A stretch of 64,000 nt of DNA from Vibrio sp. CB1-14 (GTDB taxonomy: Bacteria > Pseudomonadota > Gammaproteobacteria > Enterobacterales > Vibrionaceae): positions 62,001-126,000 of the forward strand of contig NZ_CP115920.1 in assembly GCF_040412085.2 (NCBI RefSeq), in the 5' to 3' direction. A program made the position numbers and the translations under genes. Positions 16,608 to 25,419 of the stretch are shown in pieces (positions within the stretch are counted from its first letter, which is position 1; the number at the start of each line of letters is the position of its first letter). The notes beneath the pieces were generated by a model. That model was not told where the DNA came from, did no database searches, and was given only the letters and a program-made list of their open reading frames with translations.

Positions 16608-17942
16608 ATGACCAAGCAACCACAAATCATCGCAATCGCAGGCGGCGGCTCAACATACACTGCCGGTATCGTTAAAGCTCTTCTAATGAAAGGGGGTGAC
16701 TTCCCTATCGCGGAAATCCGCATGTACGACATTGATGCCGAGCGCCAAGACAACGTTGCAGTATTGGTGGACTACGTGGTCAAAACTCACGCTCCACACG
16801 TGAAACTGACGGTGACGACGGAACCAGAAGTGGCTTTCTCTCACGCTGACTTCGTGTTTGCTCAAATCCGCGTAGGTCAGTACAAGATGCGTGAAACTGA
16901 CGAAAAAATCCCTCTTCGTCACGGCTGTGTAGGCCAAGAGACTTGTGGTGCTGGCGGTCTGGCTTACGGCATGCGTACTATCTTCCCAATGATTGAGCTT
17001 ATCGATCATATGGAGCGCTTCGCTAAAGAATCTTGCTGGATGCTGAACTACTCAAACCCAGCGGCGATTGTGGCTGATGCAGTTCACCGCCTACGTCCTA
17101 ACGCTCGCGTGCTTAACATCTGTGACATGCCAGTGGCGATTGAGCGTAACCTATCGAATATCCTTGGTGTGAATCGTTATGATCTCGACGTTGAGTACTT
17201 CGGCCTGAACCACTACGGCTGGTTTACGTCTATCAAAGTTGATGGCGAAGAGAAAATCCCGTTCCTTCGTAGCCACATCCAAAAATTCGGCATGCTGACT
17301 GAAGAAGAAGTGGAAAACGCGTGTCACTCTGAGCCTTCTTGGATTAAAACCTTCAAGAACACTCAGCCTCTAATGCAAATGTTCCCAGAGTACGTGCCAA
17401 ACACTTACCTTCAATACTACCTAATGGCTGATGATATCGTGGCTCAGTCTAACCCAGAGCACACTCGTGCTAACGAGGTCATGGAAGGTCGTGAGAAGAA
17501 GATGTTTGAAGCGATTGAGCAAATCAAAGCATCAGATGGCAACGTTGAAGGCAAATTCCATGTTGGCGTGCACGGTGAGTTTATTGCAGACGTGGCGATG
17601 TCGATGGCTTATGACCTACGCCAGAAGTGGCTAGTGATCATTCCTAACAACGGCATCATCAAAGGCTTGCCAGATGACGCAATGGTGGAAGTGCCTGCAC
17701 TACTCGGCCGCGATAAAGTCTACCCAATCCAAGTGGGTGAAGTGCCACACTTCTACCAAGGCATGCTGCAGCAACAGCTAATGTCTGAGAAGTGCTTAGT
17801 TGATGCTGCAATTGAAGGCTCTTACGACAAAGCGCTGCAAGCCTTTGCGCTTAACAAAACCATTCCATCAGCGAAAGTGGCGAAGCTTATCCTTGATGAC
17901 ATGCTCGAAGCGAACAAAGAGTACTGGCCGGAACTTAAGTAA
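16608..17942 (+). CDS. 6-phospho-alpha-glucosidase, glycoside hydrolase family 4
   Basis: A cytosolic NAD+ and divalent-metal dependent hydrolase that splits the phosphorylated sugar delivered by the PTS. The ATG at 16608 follows TTGGAG at 16596; the in-frame TTG at 16596 is part of that site. The 444-residue product has the NAD-binding loop IAIAGGGSTYTAGIVKALL (residues 6-24), the metal-binding Cys region GQETCGAGGLAYGMRTIF (about 105-122), NICDMPVAIERN (about 168-179) and the His motif FGLNHYGWFTS. CDMP rather than CN(V/I)P favours the alpha-glucosidase branch (GlvA/AglB type). It forms an operon with the aldo/keto reductase 38 bases downstream. Confidence 0.92.
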   Translation: MTKQPQIIAIAGGGSTYTAGIVKALLMKGGDFPIAEIRMYDIDAERQDNVAVLVDYVVKTHAPHVKLTVTTEPEVAFSHADFVFAQIRVGQYKMRETDEKIPLRHGCVGQETCGAGGLAYGMRTIFPMIELIDHMERFAKESCWMLNYSNPAAIVADAVHRLRPNARVLNICDMPVAIERNLSNILGVNRYDLDVEYFGLNHYGWFTSIKVDGEEKIPFLRSHIQKFGMLTEEEVENACHSEPSWIKTFKNTQPLMQMFPEYVPNTYLQYYLMADDIVAQSNPEHTRANEVMEGREKKMFEAIEQIKASDGNVEGKFHVGVHGEFIADVAMSMAYDLRQKWLVIIPNNGIIKGLPDDAMVEVPALLGRDKVYPIQVGEVPHFYQGMLQQQLMSEKCLVDAAIEGSYDKALQAFALNKTIPSAKVAKLILDDMLEANKEYWPELK

Positions 17943-17980
17943 TCCAATCCCGACCCTTGAATGAGAAAACAAGAGAACGA

Positions 17981-18964
17981 ATGATGAAAAACAAACAAAT
18001 CAAAGATCTTAATGCCTCAGCGGTGGGTTTTGGCTGCTGGGCAATCGGCGGGACTTGGAACAACGTCTCTGACAATGAATCCATCAAAGCAATCAAAGCG
18101 GCGCTCGACAACGGCATCAACTTTTTCGATGTTGCACCGGTTTACGGTAAAGGTCACGCGGAAACGGTACTTGGCCAAGCGCTGAAAACCGAGTCTCGCG
18201 ACAACATTATCATCGCGACCAAGTGTGGCCTGCCATGGTCTCAAGATGAGCGCAAAAAGACTCGTAAAGATCTGACAAAAGAGAGCATCTCCAAAGAGAT
18301 TGATGACTCACTAACTCGCTTGCAAACTGAGTACATCGACCTGTACCAAGTGCATTGGCCAGATCCAAACACGCCAATTTCAGAAACGGCAGAGGCACTG
18401 GCTGAACTTAAACGACAAGGCAAAATTCGCCACGTCGGTGTATCGAACTACTCGCTTGATATGACGCGTGAGATGATGACAGGTGTTGAAGTGGCGACCT
18501 TCCAAGGTCTCTACAACCTACTTGAGCAAAACCCAGAGCATTACCACAACATTCCGCTGCAATACCGTGCACGTGAAGAAGCGCTGCCGTTCTGTAAAGA
18601 GCACGACATGAAGTACCTACCGTACTCACCGCTAATGCAGGGTCTGCTGACGGGTACGTTAAAGCGCTCTGGTAACTGGGATGAGAACGACGACCGTCGT
18701 AACAACCCTAAACTCAATGGCGAAGCGTTTGAACCCTACTTCAACTGTGTTGAAGAGCTAAAAGCGCTGGCTAAAGAAGCCAACATTCCGCTTTCACACT
18801 TAGCGATCCACTGGCTTGTGGCGCAAGAAGAAGTAGGGCCTGTGATTGCTGGCGCGCACACTGTCGAGCAAGTGCGTGATAACGCAGCGTTCATGCAATC
18901 GACATCGAGCACTGAGTTACTGGCACGTGCCGAAGCGATTGTAGAGAAATGGGAACTAAAATAA
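17981..18964 (+). CDS. Aldo/keto reductase in the alpha-glucoside operon
   Basis: An NADPH-dependent oxidoreductase of about 327 residues. The start is the ATG at 17981 or 17984 after AAGAGA; a TTG at 17957 is less likely. The AKR signature appears in order: GINFFDVAPVYGKGHAETVL (catalytic Asp and Tyr), then KCGLP with the catalytic Lys, then DLYQVHWPD with the His. The middle GKIRHVGVSNYSLDMTREMM is also typical. Its substrate is unknown. GH4 enzymes work through a 3-keto sugar intermediate, and some disaccharide operons carry sugar oxidoreductases, so a role in modifying the sugar is plausible but not shown. Confidence 0.85.
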   Translation: MMKNKQIKDLNASAVGFGCWAIGGTWNNVSDNESIKAIKAALDNGINFFDVAPVYGKGHAETVLGQALKTESRDNIIIATKCGLPWSQDERKKTRKDLTKESISKEIDDSLTRLQTEYIDLYQVHWPDPNTPISETAEALAELKRQGKIRHVGVSNYSLDMTREMMTGVEVATFQGLYNLLEQNPEHYHNIPLQYRAREEALPFCKEHDMKYLPYSPLMQGLLTGTLKRSGNWDENDDRRNNPKLNGEAFEPYFNCVEELKALAKEANIPLSHLAIHWLVAQEEVGPVIAGAHTVEQVRDNAAFMQSTSSTELLARAEAIVEKWELK

Positions 18965-19022
18965 CGGCTCTCGAGCCTGTTGCTAGGCTAATGACAATTT
19001 AAAGCTTGGAATGCGCTTGCAG

Positions 19023-19050
19023 TAGACCCCTGCCTGCGCAGGGGTGACGA
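19023..19050 (+). repeat. REP-like palindrome, copy 1
   Basis: The core CCCCTGCCTGCGCAGGGG is flanked by TAGA and TGACGA. It is the variant with two outer C-G pairs. Copy 2 lies 30 bases away in opposite orientation and copy 3 is at 25302. Confidence 0.75.
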
Positions 19051-19080
19051 AATTTTAGGGTAAGACAAATCCAAAACGTA

Positions 19081-19107
19081 CGTCATTCCTGCGTAGGCAG
19101 GAATCTA
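19081..19107 (-). repeat. REP-like palindrome, copy 2 (inverted relative to copy 1)
   Basis: On the minus strand it reads TAGA-TTCCTGCCTACGCAGGAA-TGACG. Together with copy 1 it forms a head-to-head pair in the gap between two converging genes, like the paired REP elements (BIMEs) of enterics. Confidence 0.75.
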
Positions 19108-19150
19108 GTTTGAATGCGATCGAAATTACGATAGAACTCTGTTGCGATAA

Positions 19151-20338
19151 TTATACGTGCTGACCCGCCACAAATCCTGATGACCAGCACCATTGGAAGT
19201 TGTAACCCCCTAACCAACCCGTCACGTCCATGACTTCACCGATAAAGTACAAGCCCTCAATAGACTTACACTCCATCGTTTTAGAAGAAAGGTGGTTAGT
19301 GTTCACTCCGCCCAGCGTCACCTCTGCAGTGCGATAGCCTTCGGTGCCATTAGGCGCAATCGTCCAGTTTTCTAGTGACTCACGAATCGCCACCAGCTCT
19401 TTCGGGTTGTACTGTTTAAGTGGCTTATCCGCAAACACCTTACGCTCAATCAGCACTTCGACCAAACGCTTTGGCAATAATCGTGCTAAGGTATTTTTCA
19501 GGCTTTGATTAGGATGTTTCTCTAGCGAGCGCGTCAGAAGCTCTTCAATATCTGCCTCTGGTGCTAGGTTCACCGACACGTTTTGTCCCGGCTTCCAGAA
19601 CGAGGAAATCTGCAGCACCGATGGACCAGACAATCCACGGTGAGTGAACAGCAATGCTTCTTTGAAGAGCGTACCATCATTCGCCGTAATCTCTGCTGGA
19701 ACGGCAATGCCAGAGAGCTCCGCAAAATCTTCTTTGTCTTCTTTGTGCAGCGTAAATGGCACTAAACCCGCTGTCGTTGGCACAACTTCAAGGCCAAATT
19801 GCTCGGCAATCTTATAACCAAACGGCGTCGCACCCAGTTTTGGCATTGAAAGACCACCCGTAGCCACCACTAAAGAGTCACATTCAATCGTGTCGGTATC
19901 GGCATGCAAAGAGAAGCCTTGCTCGGTTTTCTCGATGCTATGCACATCGGTTTGGTAGCGGAACTGAATGTTTGGAGACTCACACTCAGAGAGCATCATT
20001 TTAACGATGTCTTTCGCTGACTCTAGGCAAAACAGCTGACCGTGATCGCGCTCTTCAAACTCGATGCCGTATTTACTGACTAACGAGATAAAGTCCCAGT
20101 TAGTGTATTGCGACAGCGCCGATTTTACGAAGTGTGGGTTTTGACATAAATAGTTGTTTGCCGACACATCGTAGTTAGTAAAGTTACACTTACCACCACC
20201 GGAAATCAGAATTTTACGACCTGGTTTTTTTGCATGATCCAGCACCAGCACGCGACGACCTCGCTTGCCCGCTTCTGCTGCGCACATCAACCCCGCAGCG
20301 CCTGCACCAATAATCACCACATCAACTTTCTGATTCAT
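19151..20338 (-). CDS. HI0933/YhiN-family FAD-dependent oxidoreductase
   Basis: A soluble flavoprotein of 395 residues. The start MNQKVDVVIIGAGAAGLMCA at 20338 puts the FAD-binding GAGAAG motif at residues 11-16; the in-frame extension to 20389 only adds residues encoded by the upstream terminator region. Other family motifs are GRKILISGGGKCNFTNYDVS (about 40-59), FTHRGLSGPSVLQ and, near the end, GLYFIGEVMDVTGWLGGYNF then QWCWSSG. The cellular role of this widespread family is not established. A uspB terminator lies just upstream. Confidence 0.88.
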   Translation of the reverse strand: MNQKVDVVIIGAGAAGLMCAAEAGKRGRRVLVLDHAKKPGRKILISGGGKCNFTNYDVSANNYLCQNPHFVKSALSQYTNWDFISLVSKYGIEFEERDHGQLFCLESAKDIVKMMLSECESPNIQFRYQTDVHSIEKTEQGFSLHADTDTIECDSLVVATGGLSMPKLGATPFGYKIAEQFGLEVVPTTAGLVPFTLHKEDKEDFAELSGIAVPAEITANDGTLFKEALLFTHRGLSGPSVLQISSFWKPGQNVSVNLAPEADIEELLTRSLEKHPNQSLKNTLARLLPKRLVEVLIERKVFADKPLKQYNPKELVAIRESLENWTIAPNGTEGYRTAEVTLGGVNTNHLSSKTMECKSIEGLYFIGEVMDVTGWLGGYNFQWCWSSGFVAGQHV

Positions 20339-20363
20339 CACGGTTTTCCGACAAAATTCAAAT

Positions 20364-20391
20364 AAAAAAAGGATGTGCGTATTGCACATCC
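20364..20391 (-). terminator. Intrinsic terminator downstream of uspB
   Basis: On the minus strand GGATGTGC-N5-GCACATCC is followed by TTTTTTTATTT. It lies about 140 bases after the uspB stop and just before the flavoprotein gene. Confidence 0.75.
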
Positions 20392-20528
20392 CTTCAACAA
20401 TCTGGCGCTATTCTAGCGGCTTCATCGATTAAAGCCAACACTTCCAACGCTACTAAGCAGCCGGAGACTGACACCAAGTTCGTTGCGCCGTACACGACCG
20501 CAACCGGCTCACTATTGTCAGCTATCGT

Positions 20529-20852
20529 CTAAAGCATAAAGCCAGCAAGTAAGGTCACACCTGTCAACGCCACACAGAGTACAAACAACTCACGGACGCG
20601 ATCACACTTACCTGTAAACACCGGATCATGGTGGTGATGGTATTCTTTGCTTTTGAGATAGTGATACAGCCTCACTTGCTTCGACATATTGCCGTGCGTC
20701 GTGAAAAAGCCACGTCCGTCGACTTGCTGATACAAGAGCGGATGTGCCTCACGCATGATGAAAATTAGTGCGCGTAGTGCTGTCAGATACCTCGCCATAT
20801 TGACTGAGGTAATGAGCATCAATGCTAATAGAATAGTGTCTCCACTGATCAT
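20529..20852 (-). CDS. uspB: Universal stress protein B (UspB)
   Basis: A small inner-membrane protein linked to stationary phase and ethanol tolerance in E. coli. The start [20 protein letters not shown] at 20852 follows GGGAGGAAAAG, a strong site; the upstream extension is not needed. The 107-residue product has a hydrophobic segment at each end and the conserved centre [20 protein letters not shown] followed by KQVRLYHYL, close to E. coli UspB as I recall it. A short poly-His run (YHHHHDP) is a local oddity. It follows ftnA on the same strand with uspA nearby, as in other vibrios. Confidence 0.9.
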   Translation of the reverse strand: MISGDTILLALMLITSVNMARYLTALRALIFIMREAHPLLYQQVDGRGFFTTHGNMSKQVRLYHYLKSKEYHHHHDPVFTGKCDRVRELFVLCVALTGVTLLAGFML

Positions 20853-20921
20853 CTTTTCCTCCCTACGTCTTCCTAGACACCCAAGAGAAAAAGACAATCA
20901 ATGGTCTTTTAAACGCTGATG

Positions 20922-21449
20922 TTACTCAGCAGGGGCGTCCATAATGGAAGAAGAACCCTCTTTTGCTAACGTTGCTAAATCCTTGTCGATGAAGAATAAC
21001 GCCTGTCCATTTTCACCTACGAGTTCTAGCTTATCTAAGATCCCTTTAAACAATTTTTCTTCTTCATGCTGCTCCGCAACATACCACTGAAGAAAGTTGA
21101 ACGTTGAGTAGTCTTGAGCCGAGAAGGCAACATGCGCCAGCTTGTTGATTTTCTCCGTAATCATCTGCTCATGTTTGTACGTTTCGCGGAACACATCGCC
21201 AAGGCTTTCAAAATCGTGACGAGGTGCCTCAATACTGCCCAAAATTGGCAGTGCACCGGTTTCGCTTACGTAGGTAAACAATCTTTGCATGTGCTGCATT
21301 TCTTCGTCCGCATGCTTACGAAGAAATTCTGCCGCGCCTTCAAATCCTTTGTCTTCACACCAAGCACTCATTTGTAAGTATAGATTGGATGAAAAGAATT
21401 CGAGGTTAATTTGCTCGTTCAGGTGTTGAACCATAGATGGAGAAAGCAT
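20922..21449 (-). CDS. ftnA: Non-haem ferritin FtnA
   Basis: FtnA stores iron as a 24-subunit shell with ferroxidase activity in the cytosol. The 175-residue product is of standard length. Ferroxidase ligands are visible: Glu in [20 protein letters not shown] (near residue 17), the EEMQHM pair (about 49-53), and the Glu of [20 protein letters not shown] (about 125-145). It is close to E. coli FtnA throughout. Upstream, 311 bases separate it from uspA on the opposite strand. Confidence 0.95.
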   Translation of the reverse strand: MLSPSMVQHLNEQINLEFFSSNLYLQMSAWCEDKGFEGAAEFLRKHADEEMQHMQRLFTYVSETGALPILGSIEAPRHDFESLGDVFRETYKHEQMITEKINKLAHVAFSAQDYSTFNFLQWYVAEQHEEEKLFKGILDKLELVGENGQALFFIDKDLATLAKEGSSSIMDAPAE

Positions 21450-21760
21450 TTACGACTCCTAATTTCGTAACTGGAATTAACGCCACTATAACATAACTAA
21501 TTGAGGAGTCTTCTGATCTCATGCCCAAACCTGGCAACAACTGTGCACTCAGCGCTTACTTTGATTCTAGAAAACTTTAGCGACTTTGCTCACATTTTGT
21601 CGTCTTGTAATTGAGAAAATTATTGAGGGAGACTCGTTGTATTTAGTCACGACAAGGCAGAGTTTTATAGCTATGACGACCGATTTGGGATCACATCAGC
21701 ATAATTTTCAGGTGTTAAATGCTATGTTTTTAGTAGGACGAACGTCAGGAGGAGTGCGTT
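21450..21760. other. 311-base divergent spacer between ftnA and uspA
   Basis: It must hold the promoters of both genes. A plus-strand reading frame from 21586 runs into uspA out of frame and has no support. I see no clear operator; the region just before uspA has GGAGGAG as its ribosome site. Confidence 0.55.
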
Positions 21761-22186
21761 ATGGGTTACAAACATATTATGGTCGCATTAGATCTCTCAG
21801 AAGAAAGCAAAATGCTCATAGACAAAGCGGTCTCACTCGCGAAACCATTGGATGCCGAGATATCGTTTATTCATATCGACGTCAACTATGCCGAGCTTTA
21901 TACCGGCTTGATTGACCTCAATATGGCAGAGACACAGCATCAGGCCATGGAAGCCTCGATGACTCAGCTAAGAGAATTTGCTGAGTACGCGAATTACCCG
22001 ATTAAACATTCATTGGTTGGCAGCGGTGACTTAAGTAATGAGCTGCGCGATACCATTGGTGAATACAATGTCGATTTAGTGGTGTGTGGTCACCATCAAG
22101 ACTTTTGGAGCAAAATCCTGTCGTCTACCAGACAGCTTATCAACACCTCACCCGTCGATATGTTGGTCGTGCCGATCAAAGACTAA
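21761..22186 (+). CDS. uspA: Universal stress protein A (UspA)
   Basis: A cytosolic stress protein of 141 residues. The N-terminus MGYKHIMVALDLSEESKMLI matches UspA, and the end (VDLVVCGHHQDFWSKILSST then RQLINTSPVDMLVVPIKD) is the UspA form, which lacks the ATP-binding G-2x-G-9x-G motif of the UspFG type. AGGAG lies just before the start. It stands alone, closed by a strong terminator at 22194. Confidence 0.94.
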   Translation: MGYKHIMVALDLSEESKMLIDKAVSLAKPLDAEISFIHIDVNYAELYTGLIDLNMAETQHQAMEASMTQLREFAEYANYPIKHSLVGSGDLSNELRDTIGEYNVDLVVCGHHQDFWSKILSSTRQLINTSPVDMLVVPIKD

Positions 22187-22193
22187 AAATTGC

Positions 22194-22219
22194 AAAAGGC
22201 TTCTTCGGAAGCCTTTTTT
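22194..22219 (+). terminator. Intrinsic terminator of uspA
   Basis: AAAAGGCTTC-TTCG-GAAGCCTTTTTT: a perfect stem on a stable UUCG tetraloop, then a T run, 8 bases after the stop. Confidence 0.9.
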
Positions 22220-22289
22220 GATCGGATCTCTCATCGTGACGAAAAGTGTTACACTGACGGCATTTGTTATTAAATGATAATTGTTAACT

Positions 22290-23168
22290 ATGGGTTATCT
22301 CTATTCTGTTACCCTGCTTTGGGCTTTTTCTTTCAGCCTAATTGGGGTTTATCTCGCGGGTCAGGTTGATTCTTGGTTTTCGGTACTAATGCGCGTTGTC
22401 CTAGCGGCACTGGTCTTTTTGCCGTTCACTAAGTTCAAGCAAGTTCCCAACAAGCTCAAAGCCAAACTGATGGCGATTGGTGGTATCCAGCTAGGACTGA
22501 TGTACTGCTTCTACTATCAATCATTTTTGCTGCTTTCGGTGCCGGAAGTGCTGCTGTTTACCGTTTTCACACCAATCTACGTCACCTTGTTCTATGACTT
22601 GCTCAAAGGTCGCTTTTCGCCATGGTATTTGGTGACGGCGGCAATTGCGGTCGCGGGCGCGGCGTTCATCAAGTTTGCTGGCATTAACGATAACTTCTTG
22701 ATGGGCTTCTTGGTCGTGCAAGGCGCGAACCTCTGTTTTGCTATTGGTCAGGTGGGTTACAAATACGTGATGGAGCAAGAGCAGGTTGAGCTGCCGCAGC
22801 ATAGCGTGTTTGGTTATTTCTATATTGGCGCGACGATCGTAGCCACCATCGCCTTCTCGATTTTTGGTAGCTTCGATAAGATGCCAACAACGGGCGTGCA
22901 GTGGGGTGTGCTTATCTACTTAGGAACCATTGCTTCTGGATTGGGTTACTTTATCTGGAACAAAGGTGCGACAATGGTCAACGCGGGCGCACTGGCGGTA
23001 ATGAATAACCTTCTGGTGCCAGCGGGGCTTATCGTTAATATTGTGATTTGGAATCGCGATGTGGACTTGGTGAAACTGTCGATTGGTGGTGGGATCATCT
23101 TGCTATCACTCGTGGTCAACGAGCTTTGGGTCAAACCAAAAGCAGAAGCCCAGCTGGCAAACAGCTAG
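22290..23168 (+). CDS. DMT-family transporter
   Basis: A 292-residue inner-membrane protein with ten hydrophobic segments in two EamA repeats. I use the ATG at 22290 (MGYLYSVTLLWAFSFSLIGV); a TTG nine bases earlier is the only longer option. The second repeat begins FLMGFLVVQGANLCFAIGQV. It is close in style to the carboxylate/amino acid/amine transporter branch; no substrate can be read from it. It converges on the hypothetical gene at 23193. Confidence 0.85.
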   Translation: MGYLYSVTLLWAFSFSLIGVYLAGQVDSWFSVLMRVVLAALVFLPFTKFKQVPNKLKAKLMAIGGIQLGLMYCFYYQSFLLLSVPEVLLFTVFTPIYVTLFYDLLKGRFSPWYLVTAAIAVAGAAFIKFAGINDNFLMGFLVVQGANLCFAIGQVGYKYVMEQEQVELPQHSVFGYFYIGATIVATIAFSIFGSFDKMPTTGVQWGVLIYLGTIASGLGYFIWNKGATMVNAGALAVMNNLLVPAGLIVNIVIWNRDVDLVKLSIGGGIILLSLVVNELWVKPKAEAQLANS

Positions 23169-23192
23169 GCTTAGCTCGAAATAAAGATCTTA

Positions 23193-23720
23193 TTAGTGCA
23201 GCTGTTCTGGCTGCACTTTCATTACCTGCTTTTCAACCGTGGCTGCCGCTAACTGGTACTTGTGCTCAAGTTTGCTCTGCTTACGTAACAACTTCTGACT
23301 TTTCTTCAGTACCTTACGCAATTTCTTCTGCGCTTTTTTCTGCGCTTTGAGTGCTTTTTTCGCACGCTTCAGTGATTTCTTATCGATAGCATCTACGCTC
23401 AACGCTTCGGTCATTTCCACGTTGGCCGCTGGTTTAGGCTCGGCTTTGTTGGCAATCTTGGTTAGTTTCGGCACAGTTGTGGTCGGCAATGCTTCAGCCA
23501 ACACACCACATTGCTGCTGTTCAGCTATTGGCTTGCTTTGGCAAGATGCTGGCGGGATAGCCGCCGGTTTGCAAAGTGTGGATTTATCGGCGGATGAACG
23601 TGAGCAAGAACGGCACAGGAACTTAGGTTCTGCGACCAAACGATGGATGTCACCAAGGTTGTCACTGATGTCACGACGATTTAACTTGCACAGTCGCTTC
23701 TTTCCAACAGATACGGTCAT
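23193..23720 (-). CDS. Hypothetical protein with a Cys cluster and a Lys-rich helical tail
   Basis: I do not recognise this protein. From ATG 23720 (MTVSVGKKRLCKLNRRD) it has 175 residues. A Cys-rich part (CRSCSRSS then CKP, about residues 36-53, with more Cys near 63 and 75) could bind a metal. After a Pro/Ala linker, residues about 115-160 are a highly basic helix of Lys, Ala, Leu and Gln repeats (KRAKKALKAQKKAQKKLRKV) likely to be a coiled coil or a nucleic-acid-binding arm. No signal peptide or membrane segment. The plus-strand frame over the same DNA looks like a shadow. Its function is unknown. Confidence 0.65.
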   Translation of the reverse strand: MTVSVGKKRLCKLNRRDISDNLGDIHRLVAEPKFLCRSCSRSSADKSTLCKPAAIPPASCQSKPIAEQQQCGVLAEALPTTTVPKLTKIANKAEPKPAANVEMTEALSVDAIDKKSLKRAKKALKAQKKAQKKLRKVLKKSQKLLRKQSKLEHKYQLAAATVEKQVMKVQPEQLH

Positions 23721-23854
23721 ACCACTTAATCTCCAACTAACCACAACGAAAACAGGAATGATTCTTAGTTAGATATAACGTCAATTGGCAGCGGTTGCAA
23801 GTAACTTGCTCCAGTTACACCAGAGCAAGTTACTCAAAAACATATAGGAAAGGA

Positions 23855-24634
23855 TTAACTCATTGATGCGTTAACGTAAACATCGAAGCGATTTTTTTTG
23901 GTCTCAATCGCCATTGTCGGTTTTTTCTCATCCAGCCACTCGGCGTAGTCTGGACGTTTGACCACAACGCGTTTTGCCGCAAGCTTAAGAGCAGGCTCAA
24001 GCAGTCCGTCTGCATCGGTATCTGCGCCAACCAAAGATTGAAAAACACGCATCTCTTTTTTCACCAGCGCCGATTTCTTTTTGTTCTCTGGATGCGGATA
24101 CATAGGGTCTAGATACACAACATCGGGCTTGATAAAGGCGTTGTCATCGGCAAGTTCACTTAAGGCATCTAGGCTCGACGCATGCAGCAGCGACATACGC
24201 TCACTGACCCACTCGCCAATTTCAGAGTCTTGTTTGGCGCGCTCAAGGCCATCATCCAGCAATGCGGCGACCACAGGATGGCGCTCTACCATCTGCACCT
24301 TGCAGCCAAGAGATGCGAGCACAAAGGCATCGCGACCTAGACCAGCAGTACCATCGAGCACCGTAGGTGTCGCCCCTTTGTTTAAACCTGCTGCTTTAGC
24401 AATAGCTTGACCTTTACCACCACCAAACTTACGCCTGTGCGCCACTGCACCACCAGCAAGATCGACGTAAATCGCGCCCAGTTTCGGTTCATCCAGCTTT
24501 CGAAGCTCGAGTCTTTGTTCGGTCAGCACCAATGCAAATTCGGAATCGTCAGACGCCACCAACCCCCAACGCTCGGCAAGTTGCTGAAGCTCTGGTTGAC
24601 GTGGTTGATGTTCGCAAATGAGTTGAATGTGCAA
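23855..24634 (-). CDS. rsmJ: 16S rRNA (guanine-1516-N2) methyltransferase RsmJ
   Basis: RsmJ methylates G1516 of 16S rRNA in the small subunit. The 259-residue product has the SAM-binding motif [21 protein letters not shown] (about residues 91-110) and the catalytic-loop motif [20 protein letters not shown] (about 172-191), both diagnostic of YhiQ/Rsm[15 protein letters not shown] (about 73-86) precedes motif I. The gene is adjacent to asnC, divergently arranged. Confidence 0.93.
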   Translation of the reverse strand: MHIQLICEHQPRQPELQQLAERWGLVASDDSEFALVLTEQRLELRKLDEPKLGAIYVDLAGGAVAHRRKFGGGKGQAIAKAAGLNKGATPTVLDGTAGLGRDAFVLASLGCKVQMVERHPVVAALLDDGLERAKQDSEIGEWVSERMSLLHASSLDALSELADDNAFIKPDVVYLDPMYPHPENKKKSALVKKEMRVFQSLVGADTDADGLLEPALKLAAKRVVVKRPDYAEWLDEKKPTMAIETKKNRFDVYVNASMS

Positions 24635-24805
24635 AGTGAAACTCCGAAATAAGACAATGGGCGCCAGTGTACCTCAAGTCGATAGCACGACCAATAAGCG
24701 TGATCGACACAAAGACGACTGCGCAAAAATAGTGATAAGCTTGTGCACCAATGAAACGGCACGTGTTCAGCGATGTCGCCCACTCACTCAGACAAAGGAT
24801 TCGAT

Positions 24806-25267
24806 ATGCACGGTACCAACAATCTCGACGATCTGGATAAAGCGATCCTAAAAACCTTGATGGAAGACGCCCGTCGCCCGTATGCCGAGATGGCAAAACA
24901 GTTTGATGTGAGCCCAGCGACGATTCACGTGCGTATCGAGAAGATGAAAGCGGCCGGGATCATTGAGGGTACTGAGGTGGTCGTGAACACCAAAAAGCTC
25001 GGCTATGACGTGTGCTGCTTTATCGGTATCAACCTATACGCTGCGCGTGACTATCACTCGGCGCTGGAGAAGCTCAATGCCTTGGATGAAGTGGTCGAAG
25101 CCTACTACACCACTGGGGCGTATAACATCTTCGTGAAGTTGATGTGCCGCTCGATTGAAGAGCTGCAGCACGTGTTGATCGATAAGCTGCAGGCGATTGA
25201 AGAGGTGCAATCGACGGAGACGCTGATTTCGTTGCAGAACCCGATTAGTCGAAATGTGAATCCTTAG
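24806..25267 (+). CDS. asnC: AsnC, Lrp/AsnC-family regulator
   Basis: AsnC activates asnA and responds to asparagine in E. coli. The start ATG 24806 (MHGTNNLDDLDKAILKTLM) follows AAAGGA; longer frames upstream are not needed. The 153-residue protein has the N-terminal helix-turn-helix (YAEMAKQFDVSPATIHVRIE, about 28-47) and the RAM/AsnC ligand domain (EVVEAYYTTGAYNIFVKLMC, about 95-114). asnA is not in the window, so the name rests on resemblance to AsnC. Confidence 0.85.
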   Translation: MHGTNNLDDLDKAILKTLMEDARRPYAEMAKQFDVSPATIHVRIEKMKAAGIIEGTEVVVNTKKLGYDVCCFIGINLYAARDYHSALEKLNALDEVVEAYYTTGAYNIFVKLMCRSIEELQHVLIDKLQAIEEVQSTETLISLQNPISRNVNP

Positions 25268-25301
25268 GTTTGGTGGACGTTCAGTGAACACGCGCTGTTA
25301 G

Positions 25302-25328
25302 TAGATTCCTGCCTGCGCAGGAATGACG
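25302..25328 (+). repeat. REP-like palindrome, copy 3
   Basis: TAGA-TTCCTGCCTGCGCAGGAA-TGACG, 34 bases after the asnC stop, in a gap between converging genes. It is identical to copy 2 except for one loop base, and preceded by TTAG much like copy 1 (GCAG). Confidence 0.75.
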
Positions 25329-25372
25329 ACATGGTTGAGTGTGATACCTTTTATTAGTGCGTCACCAAACCC

Positions 25373-25401
25373 AAAAAAGGCGCTCATCAGAGCGCCTTTT
25401 T
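25373..25401. terminator. Two-way terminator between asnC and the P-type ATPase gene
   Basis: AAAAAAGGCGCTC-ATCA-GAGCGCCTTTTT: T runs on both strands, between converging genes. Confidence 0.9.
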
Positions 25402-25419
25402 ACTATTTCAAGTGAGAGA

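Noticed and set aside
23347..23772. Plus-strand frame of 141 codons opposite the Cys/Lys-rich hypothetical gene
   Set aside because: The minus-strand frame has a clearer start and a coherent product; the plus-strand product has Ala/Ser/Phe runs expected from the complement of a Lys-rich gene.
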